A stretch of 64,000 nt of DNA from Paracentrotus lividus (lineage: Eukaryota; Echinodermata; Echinoidea; Camarodonta; Echinidae): positions 47,869,587 through 47,933,586 of the forward strand of contig CALNVZ010003433.1 of the NCBI GenBank assembly GCA_940671915.1. The letters run 5' to 3'. Numbering within the stretch: the stretch's first letter is position 1; each line of letters starts with the position of its first letter. A program made the position numbers and the translations under genes. Of this stretch, positions 57,225 to 64,000 are shown piece after piece. The notes beneath the pieces were generated by a model. It was not told where the DNA came from. It saw nothing but the letters and a program-made list of their open reading frames with translations, and did not search any database.

Positions 57225-57960
57225 ACTTGACCCCTGTCCTATTTGATTTTTAATTGGTACCATAAGAAGAAAACCCCTGTCCTATTTGTGCTTTGGTACC
57301 ATAAGAAAAATTAACCCCTGACCTATTTGTGCTTTGGTAACAACCGAAGACTTAACCCCTGACCTATTTGCGCATTGGGACCATCAGAAGAAAACCCCTG
57401 TCCTATTTGTGCTTTGGTATCATCAGAAAAATTAACCCCTGACCTATTTGTGCTTTGGTACCAACCGAAGACTTAACCCCTGACCTATTTGCGCATTTGG
57501 ACCATCAGAAGACTTAACCCCTGACCTATTTGCGCATTGGGACCATCAGAAGACTTGACACCTGCCCTATTTGTGCTTTGGTACCAACCAAATACTTAAC
57601 CCCTGACCTATTTGTGCTTTGGCCCAATCAGAAGACTTGACCCCAGACCTATTTGAGCTTTGGTATCATCAGTAGACTTAACCCCTGACCTTATTTGTGC
57701 TTTAGTACCATCAGAAGACATGACCCCTCCCCTATTTGTATCAAGGTACCGTTAAAAGACTTGACCCCTGACCTATTTGTGCTTTGGTACCGTTAGAAGA
57801 CATGAACCCTCCCCTATTTGTATCAAGGTACCGTTAGAAGACTTTCGACTCATGACCTGTTTCTATCCAGGCACAATCAGAAGACTTGACCCCTGACCTA
57901 TTTGTGCTTTGGTACCATCAGAAGACTTGACCCCTGACCTATTTGTGCTTCGGCACCTTG
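57225..57960 (-). repeat. 41-bp minisatellite that includes the ABCG stop codon
   Basis: About 18 units of ACTTGACCCCTGACCTATTT...GTGCTTTGGTACCATCAGAAG (plus strand), mostly 40-42 bases apart, with a variant TATCAAGGTACCGTTAGAAG. The rightmost unit, CTGACCTATTTGTGCTTCGG...CACC, is the complement of the last ABCG codons (AAG-CAC-AAA-TAG) and the first 3' UTR bases. Array and gene therefore overlap. Confidence 0.92.
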
Positions 57961-58089
57961 AGTAGTGCAATATATGAGAGTGTGAAGAGGATGATCATGA
58001 TGATGCTAAGAGCAACATGGTTCTGCCACAGGTCCCATTGAGATGTTGATAGTATATCAAGGTCAGTCAAGTAATCCTCACCGGAAATG
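57939..58089 (-). CDS. ABCG2: ABCG2-like half-transporter, last coding exon
   Basis: 151-base exon after ATTGATAG; its first base completes a Cys codon. It encodes ISGEDYLTDLDILSTSQWDL, then WQNHVALSIIMIILFTLSYI and ALLKVPKHK followed by TAG. This is the C-terminus of ABCG half-transporters: end of the last extracellular loop (C-x-x-G-E-(D/E)-Y-L), a W(D/G)LW(Q/K)NHVAL lead-in and the final transmembrane helix (about residues 26-43 of the exon) with a short basic tail facing the cytosol. The resemblance to ABCG2 in GE-YL and LW-NHVAL is strong. Paralogue identity within an expanded echinoderm family cannot be fixed here. The stop codon belongs to a minisatellite unit. Confidence 0.92.
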
Positions 58090-58567
58090 CTATCAATACG
58101 AAAATAAATTATGTTATTATGTATATAGAGTGTTTTTGCTGTGCAATATTATGCCGTATTGCACGGTCTAATGCAAGTACTGCTTTTCACAGCCTACGCC
58201 TTCTGAATAATGATCACACAAGGTAGATAATAATAAATATATTAATTGGATGGCTTTACTTCATGGGATGCAAGAATATTCTACTCGCGAGTGCAATATT
58301 TTTGGGGACCAAAATCATTTTCAATTTGTGCAATATTGGCCCTAACTCATGGAATATTTCTGGTATCTCACTCTGAGCCATCCAATATAATATAGATATA
58401 ATCATTATATTATTCCAAAAGATGGCAGTGGTTATGTCGCTTCCCAGGTGAGGGTTCAAATCTCTCCTGGGTCCAAGATATTTTCTGACTTTATATGTCA
58501 ATTATATGCAGATCGATTATCCAGTAAGATTCCTTTCTTCAGAAAATCCTCCTATGAAGCTTATTAA

Positions 58568-58843
58568 CCCTTAACACCAAAACCGTCCGAGACCGCCCCT
58601 CAGCTTACTCACTAAACCGCCCCTATCTTAAGCACGCTATAGTGAAGATATTATCAAAAATATGTGATTAAACATGCCCATATTTGTTGTGGATTACCCC
58701 TTGGATGTGTGCTGTCCGATTCTGCACAAAAAAGTATGTTTTAAGAGCAATTCTTATTGAAAAAACCTGATTGAAACACACCACAACCCTTGCCGCTAGT
58801 GAGTAAACTGACACTTTTCACGCAGTCTCTAGGTGCTAAAGGG
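58568..58843 (-). mobile_element. piggyBac-like MITE (TTAA duplication), inverted second copy
   Basis: CCCTTAACACCAAAACCGTC to TCTCTAGGTGCTAAAGGG between TTAA at 58564-58567 and 58844-58847. Reverse orientation of 53832-54119 (compare GGATGTGTGCTGTCCGATTC with GAATCGGACAGCACACATCC). It lies in an ABCG intron. Confidence 0.87.
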
Positions 58844-59049
58844 TTAATATTTATAGTGTATCATTCCAGTTATTCAAAGATGGGGGTATAGTTCTGGTGC
58901 ATGCAACAATACAATCTTCCAAAGTTTGAATATATTGGGTTTTATGAAGAGACACATATCACTTGAATGAAAAAAAAATCGTCAGTCTGCCAACTTATCC
59001 ACCCGACCACACCACTTCCACAAATCAATAAATCAATTATTATTTCATT

Positions 59050-59493
59050 AAAGCTGGTGTATAGTTTTGGTAACAAAAAATGAATTGGCATAGAACCGAT
59101 CAAATATACATGTAGTCTCACGGTGTCCACATTGCACTAAAAAATTTGTGTGAGAGATCTTGTAACATTCTTTTCATGACTTGCGGTGAAATACAGTGAA
59201 AATGTTTGAAAGAAACCTAAGCGGAGCTTACCGCATGAACAGTGCGTAACAATCTGTGTGTATCATCCACATAAGAGAATCCCCATTGTTTTTCCATGTG
59301 AACGCCGATTTGGTGTCGGGTCCCCGACTTTCCACATATTATACTTATATCGTGAAATAAAGACCCTAAAACGAGATTTCAAGTAATGTAATTTTCGTAA
59401 TTATTGTCTTAGGGTTCAATCTTTCATATTATCTAAGTATCGATGTGAATCCAAATTAAATTTTTCCTTCTCCAAAAACTATACACCAGCTTT
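59050..59493. mobile_element. TIR element (444 bp), AAAGCTGGTGTATAGTTTTGG ends
   Basis: AAAGCTGGTGTATAGTTTTG faces CAAAAACTATACACCAGCTTT, with TTA/TAA flanks. Interior non-coding. In the ABCG intron just downstream of exon 59530-59588. Confidence 0.78.
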
Positions 59494-59529
59494 AATCAAA
59501 TAAATGAATCAATAAAGTGAGTCACTTAC

Positions 59530-59588
59530 CAAAAGGTAGTGTTGTCTCTGCAGAATGTAAGTCCTTTGAATTCATTTATACTCAGAGC
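59530..59588 (-). CDS. ABCG2: ABCG2-like transporter, extracellular-loop exon
   Basis: 59-base exon between ATTCACAG and TG|GTAAGTGA, phase 0 to phase 2. It encodes ALSINEFKGLTFCRDNTTF plus two bases that join C of the next exon to give Cys. It corresponds to the start of the large loop before the last helix in ABCG2-type transporters (AL-NEF-G--F-C). NTT is an N-glycosylation sequon at the place where the human protein is glycosylated. Only two cysteines (FC-RDNTTF-C) remain where I recall three in human ABCG2, and the loop is about nine residues shorter. Confidence 0.88.
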
Positions 59589-59677
59589 CTGTGAATTAAT
59601 CGACACAAGAATTCTAATTCAAACTATACATATTGCCCTGAAAATCTCTTATTGAGCAACAGGGTGTAAGAACAGTA

Positions 59678-60360
59678 ATAATAATAATAATAATATTTAG
59701 TTTTTATATAGCGCATTTCATCACTATTTGCAATACCAATGCGCACTGGCGTAGCGCATCCCCCCCACTAACAAAAGAATTCCGTCCTGCTCGACCGATT
59801 ATGAATGCTCCATCCCCCCCCCCCCCACTTACAAAAGAAAGGAATTTGTGTTTACGCCCGTGCTAATGCGCTTTACATGTTTACAGAAATAATCATACTT
59901 ATATAAAACGTAAGATAAATGTCTAGAAAACAAAATTAATTAATATACAATAAGCATACAAATATTAAAACACATATATCAATGAAAAATATTCTAATCA
60001 AAGGAATCTCTTTGGAAAACTCTTCCATTGCATAAATAATCAGTCATAAGAGATTAAATGCACAGTCAAAACGAAATGTTGAAGAGATATGTATTCAGTT
60101 CCCTTTCAAATACATCTATGTTTGTCTGAGCATGAAGAGCATCCAAAGGAGAATTCCAAAGGGTTGGTGCAGCACTTTCGAAGGACCTATCACCGAAAGT
60201 TTTCGTTCTACTCCTATTAACAACTAACAGGTTTTGGGAAGCAGATCTGAGCGATCTGGTAGGTTGATAGGGGGCTACCAACTCAGGTAAGTAGGACAAA
60301 GACCATGTACAGCCTTAAATGTGAGCAGCAACAACGTACAACGTAAAATGCATAAACTGT
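59678..60360 (-). pseudogene. Non-LTR retrotransposon (LINE) 3' fragment
   Basis: Minus-strand frame 60066-60299 encodes YLPELVAPYQPTRSLRSASQ, NLLVVNRSRTKTFGDRSFES and AAPTLWNSPLDALHAQ, the typical C-terminal tail after the reverse transcriptase of CR1/L2/RTE-like LINEs. Just upstream (about 60300-60335) FKAVHGLCP continues it in another frame, so there is a frameshift. The 3' non-coding tail ends in (TTA)n at about 59678-59692. The element is 5'-truncated and inactive, in an ABCG intron. Confidence 0.82.
59745..59864. mobile_element. 120-bp insertion inside the LINE tail (AATGCGC duplication)
   Basis: Flanked by AATGCGC at 59738-59744 and 59865-59871. The inserted text contains ACTGGCGTAGCGCATCCCCC and TGTGTTTACGCCCGTGCT, with two C-runs; the GGCG(T)...ACGCCC ends resemble the GGGCGTAAATCC repeat near 28855. 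Confidence 0.7.
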
Positions 60361-60538
60361 CAAACCAGAAAGGTACTCGTGTTTGTGAAGAGCCTACACT
60401 TGCCATAATTTCATGTCATGAAATATTTTTTAAAAATGCATTACTACCGTGGGTTTTTGAAATTCTCATAAGTTTCATGGCGCACAAATAGCCAATATTC
60501 AAAAATCAATAAAGGTTTTGGTTTTACAGTGTAATATA

Positions 60539-60768
60539 CTGTAATCGTGGCAATATTCACGGTAAATTAATTTTCGCGGATTTCGCGTGAAGTTCGGCAG
60601 GTGCGAATTTAAAAGCACGCGAATACATGAGTATAGTTTTTTATGCATGTATTGGGTACGTTCAATTGCGTGCTTACTAACATGCAGCGCGAATTCAAGA
60701 ACCTGTGAACATTCTTTGACGCCGCTCAGCGCGAAAAATTAATCGTGCGAAAATAACAGCAAATACAG
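60539..60768. mobile_element. TA-flanked MITE (230 bp), CTGTAATCGTGG end
   Basis: Left CTGTAATCGTGGCAATATTC and ATTAATTTTCGCGGATTTCG, right CGCGAAAAATTAATCGTGCG and CAAATACAG, TA on both sides. A second copy starts at 63915. Confidence 0.75.
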
Positions 60769-61555
60769 TATGACACTTAACCTTCTTCTTTTGTGTCCGC
60801 CATTTACACAAACATTTTATATACATATTTTGCCACGATTTGGCACATTGCAATGCCCACTCAGTTAAAGCCACCAAGTCATCTAAATTGCAATGCCTTC
60901 TTAAATCTGGACACCATAATTAATCATAAATAAAACAATAGAAATCCTCTGATTTCTTCAATAAATGCAATGATAATTAAAGGTCAAAACAAAGTAATTA
61001 AGCAAAATGAATGTCGTCGGCCTCATGCCAGAAGGGCCTTAACTTTTTTAAAGGCCATTCATAATGTACACATCTTCAAAACGCTAAGGCCCTTTTGGCA
61101 TGTGGCAGACGATGTGCAGAGATCCAGACAACCCAAAATTTGAATAGGGGCATTAAAAAAAACAATCACAAAAACAAAACAATTTCTAGACTGTTAGTAT
61201 TGTAGTTGCTTAAATATAAATACATGTGTCTACAAATTAACACAGCTACATTTTTGTAAATAAGTTAATGACAGGGAAGAATTTGTGTAAAAAAAATTGC
61301 ATTGCATTACGTATGAAACAGCAAGTACAAATGTGATGGTAACTGACGTTACAAGAAATGTAATGTCAGTTACTGACACATCTTTGCTTGCAGTTTCACA
61401 AAAAAAGTAGTTTGAATTTATTTGCACAATTCCTTCCCTTAAATTAACTTATTTAGCTGTATAGATTTGAAGACACATGTATTATTAGTTATGAAATTAC
61501 GATACAAACAATGTTTTTGTAATATCAGTTACAGTTGAATTGCCTATCGACTTAC

Positions 61556-61645
61556 ATTGACGCTGTATCGAATGATGCTGAAGTATTTGAGCCAACGAAG
61601 CCAAGGAAGGATGGAAGACGTATTAACCAGTACACCTCCAAATAC
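61556..61645 (-). CDS. ABCG2: ABCG2-like transporter, membrane-domain exon
   Basis: 90-base exon (30 codons, phase 0 both ends) between ATTTCAG and AAT|GTAAGT. It encodes VFGGVLVNTSSILPWLRWLK and YFSIIRYSVN. (F/S)GGLLVN---I--WL-WL-Y-S--RY is a hallmark of ABCG half-transporters between two membrane helices: a re-entrant/helix end followed by the loop leading to the external domain. It joins in frame with the exon at 63556 (...INILMF|VFGG). Confidence 0.93.
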
Positions 61646-61753
61646 CTGAAATAATATCAGAATTCAACTAATCAAACTAAGGGCCTTTCACACTGTCAAA
61701 AAAAAAAAAAAAAAGATAGTAAAAGAACATCATCTGGTGCTTCTCAGTGGCTG

Positions 61754-62036
61754 CTGAAGTGGTGTGGTCGAGTGGATAAGTCAGCGGACTGACGATCACA
61801 AGGTACACGGTTCGAATCCCGTCCATTCCACTAGCATCCTTCGGCAAGATGTCAATCTACAATTTGCCGTACTGACCCAAATGAGGTGAATGGGTACCGG
61901 TAGGAAGAAATTCCTTGAATGCTGTGAGCGCCCTTCAGGGTAGCCTAGCTAAGCCGGGTAATAATAATAGGATGCGCCTTGAGCACTCTACAGAGTGGAT
62001 ACATGCACAATACAAATCACATTATTATTATTATTA
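61754..62036 (+). mobile_element. tRNA-derived SINE with 11-bp target duplication
   Basis: Flanked by CTCAGTGGCTG at 61743-61753 and 62037-62047. The head carries a polymerase III A box (TGGTCGAGTGG, 61765-61775) and B box (GGTTCGAATCC, 61809-61819), with acceptor-like pairing AGTGGTGTG against CATTCCACT. The body is non-tRNA sequence ending in (ATT)n. Inserted plus-strand in an ABCG intron, so antisense to the gene. The intact duplication suggests a fairly recent insertion. Confidence 0.92.
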
Positions 62037-62679
62037 CTCAGTGGCTGATGGGCCCACGATCAATTGAGCAAAAAGAACTCACTTCACCTTTGTTTCGGAC
62101 AATAAAATTTTTAACTTTTAACCTTTAACCTTTAGAAAGTTCAATTTTCACAATTTTCACCACCCTAATTCCACAGATTGATCATAGCCTTTAATAGTCT
62201 TTCCTTCTTTTTATTATGAATACACCCGCAATGCGGTACGGGTGCAGGATTGGAGTTTATGACCCTTTCTTTCTTCTCTTCGTTCCGTCTGGTCAAAATA
62301 CCTATACTTTGTTTTCATTTCTTTTTATTTATTATAATTCTTTTTGCTTTACAAGAACGAGGTCAGTATTTTATTAAAGACATATACGTCAGATATTTTG
62401 ATTTTCTTGATTATCATCAAGCAAGACTTTGTATTTAAAAAAAATTGAAAAAAAAAAAACCTTTTCAACAGGAAAACCCTAATTATATGATTTTCTTTAA
62501 AACGGAAAAAAAAAGAAAGAAAGAAAAAGGAAAAAAAAATAAATCGCAAATGATAAGGCGTAAATATTCATAAAATGAATGAAAGCGCCGTAAATTATAA
62601 AAACAACAACAACATGTACGGCCTCTCGCCCCAATTATGATTGGAGTTGATTGAGTATTGATGGGTGTGATGTGGGTGG

Positions 62680-63540
62680 CATAGAGAGAGAGAGAGAGTG
62701 AGAGAGAGAGAGAGGAAGGTAGAGAAAATGAAGGAAAGAAATAGAGGGACAGAGAGACAGATAGCAAGCATATGGAATAAAAGATATCAAGGGGATATAT
62801 GAAAAGTTATAAACGTCAGAGAGAGATAAAGAAAGAGAGGGACTGAGAGACAGATAGCAAGCATATGGAATAAAAGGTATATCAAAGGGATATATGAAAA
62901 GTCATAAACGTCAGAGAGAGATAAAGAAAAAGAGGGACTGAGAGACAGATAGCAAGCATATGGAACAAAAGATATATCAAAGGGATATATGAAAAGTTAT
63001 AAACGTCAGAGAGAGATAGAGAAAGAGAGAGAGAGAGGGACTGAGAGAGATAACAAGCAGAAAAGAAAGGGGACGGAATTAAAGATATATCAAAGGGACA
63101 AACAGAATGATAAAGGTCATGGGAGGGAAAGAGAGAGACACAGAGGGAGTGAAAGAGAGAGGGACAGAGAGACAGCGGAATGGAAGAAAGAAATAGCGAG
63201 CAAAAAAGACAGTACAAATGTAGATGGAATGCAAGAGATATAAAGAGGAAACACAGAAGGATATACATGTAATTTAAAGAGAGAGAAAGCGGGAGAGACA
63301 GAAGGAGAGAAAGAGAGAGAGAGAGAGAGCAGAACAGAAAAAAATAGAAAGATAGCAAACAGGAAAGAAATTAGATGGAACGAAGGAGTTATCAAAAGGA
63401 TACCCAGAAAGATATACCAGTAGGTCAGAGAGAGAAACAGGGAGCAAAAGGTGGATCAAAAGAAAGAAATAGAGAGACAGTGAGACAGAGAGATGGTGAG
63501 CAGAAAAGAAAAGAGCTGGAAAGAGAGGAAGGGGGAGACA
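62680..63540 (+). repeat. GA-rich minisatellite, ~95-bp units then decayed
   Basis: GACAGATAGCAAGCATATGG recurs near 62756, 62850 and 62945, each followed by AATAAAAG(A/G)TAT, GGGATATATGAAAAGT and CATAAACGTCAGAGAGAG. Further right the units decay into GAGAGA-rich text. Long open frames on both strands (S/L-rich or R/E-rich) are artefacts. Confidence 0.88.
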
Positions 63541-63555
63541 GCAACAAATACTTAC

Positions 63556-63710
63556 AAACATGAGGATATTGATGGCTGTGATGAACAGGGTGGCTACGCT
63601 AATAATGCCAACCTTGATGGACATCACAAACACAAGACCGGTTCCACAGAATGTAGCCAGAAGCAACGTCAAAACAAAGATAAAGAAGGCACCTGCTTCG
63701 GGACGGAATC
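63556..63710 (-). CDS. ABCG2: ABCG2-like transporter, two-helix membrane exon
   Basis: 155-base exon between TTATTGCAG and TTT|GTAAGT; it enters with two bases of a split Gly. It encodes FRPEAGAFFIFVLTLLLATF, CGTGLVFVMSIKVGIISVAT and LFITAINILMF. Two hydrophobic helices (about residues 6-28 and 35-51) match the membrane helices of ABCG half-transporters that follow the GL-R-A-FF-F-L motif. The Gly-Phe-Arg start continues an upstream exon (family ..Y--AGLRP-A--FF) that must lie beyond 64000, together with the ATP-binding domain. Role: ATP-driven export of amphipathic compounds as a homodimer in the plasma membrane, by family. Confidence 0.92.
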
Positions 63711-63914
63711 CTGCAATAAACAGTGATGAATATGTTCTTTTTATCAATATATTACGTATCTTTAAAGTCACAGGAAAATTGATTACTAGGTCTCTGCCAA
63801 ACTTTTTCAGGCAAGAAAAAGAGTGGAATAGTCGTAATATTCTAATTTAGACAAAAAACTTTCATTTCTTTCCCCATGAAAAGGCAAAAGTGCACCTGTA
63901 GATTCTCATGAGTA

Positions 63915-64000
63915 CTGTAATCGTGGAAATATTCGCGGTACATTAATTTTCGCGGATTTCGCGCAAAAACGGCGGGCGTGAATTTAAAATCGTGCGAATA
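63915..64000. mobile_element. MITE, second copy of 60539-60768, cut by the window end
   Basis: CTGTAATCGTGGAAATATTC and ATTAATTTTCGCGGATTTCG after TA, as in the other copy. The right half is outside the window. Confidence 0.7.

Noticed and set aside
58424-58480. Second tRNA-like SINE head (GGTTCAAATCTC with an upstream TGGCAGTGG)
   Set aside because: Boxes are imperfect, there is no tail or duplication, so support is too weak to list.
61757-61833. True tRNA gene
   Set aside because: A and B boxes are present but the sequence continues into a non-tRNA body with (ATT)n tail and target duplication, and the cloverleaf is poor: a SINE head.
62882-63771. Long S/L-rich minus-strand frames and R/E-rich plus-strand frames
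   Set aside because: They lie on the GA minisatellite; only the part from 63556 to 63710 is a real exon (ABCG), bounded by splice sites.

Overview
The window is a piece of a eukaryotic, repeat-rich marine-invertebrate genome, most likely an echinoderm. The grounds are small exons with GT-AG introns, the absence of operons, and a very high load of short inverted-repeat transposons. There is also a dispersed motif around GCTCGCGCTTCGCGCTCGC of the kind I associate with sea-urchin-type genomes. The organism call is an inference. No bacterial, plasmid, CRISPR or viral gene cluster is present.

Only two host genes can be supported, both on the minus strand. (1) A secreted subtilisin-like serine protease (peptidase S8, proteinase K/aqualysin type) is spread over about 19 kb. 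It has a signal-peptide/propeptide exon (24620-24733), a propeptide-end exon (17764-17854), an Asp exon (12554-12666), a His exon (10363-10504), a substrate-groove/oxyanion exon (7231-7415), a Ser exon (6578-6749) and a terminal exon (5432-5571). Splice phases agree across all joins from 17764 downward. The middle of the inhibitor-I9 propeptide was not found. One intron appears to start with GC, and one exon carries two compensating one-base frame breaks. (2) The 3' end of an ABCG2-like half-transporter lies at 57939-63710 in four exons encoding the last membrane helices. Its ATP-binding half would lie beyond the right edge.

Everything else is repeat. Region by region: 1-5 kb is a tandem array and inverted-repeat elements; 5.4-24.7 kb is the protease gene, whose introns hold MITEs of at least five families and a decayed antisense Ty3/Gypsy pol (about 20.8-24.25 kb). 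25-35.3 kb holds nested TIR elements, a GGCGCC tandem array, a telomere-like MITE and fold-back elements. 35.3-39.4 kb is an abnormal A-depleted then G/C-only block ending in a 25-N gap. 39.4-47.8 kb is a second, near-identical copy of 26.9-35.3 kb. 46.8-50.1 kb is a fold-back element with roughly 1-kb arms and another element nested in it; 51.9-57 kb holds more fold-back, piggyBac-like and mariner-like MITEs; 57.2-64 kb is the ABCG gene with SINE, LINE and MITE insertions in its introns.

The 8.4-kb duplication differs between copies mainly by one-base homopolymer indels and flanks the gap and the abnormal block. It looks more like an unresolved assembly join (duplicate or haplotype copy at a long palindrome) than biology. 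The very long open frames there are a by-product of missing A. The most interesting real-looking observations are the ABCG minisatellite that contains the gene's own stop codon, the 3-bp-TSD (Harbinger-like) MITE burst in the protease introns, the nested fold-back elements, and the frame-broken protease exon. I did not find a convincing new multi-gene system.
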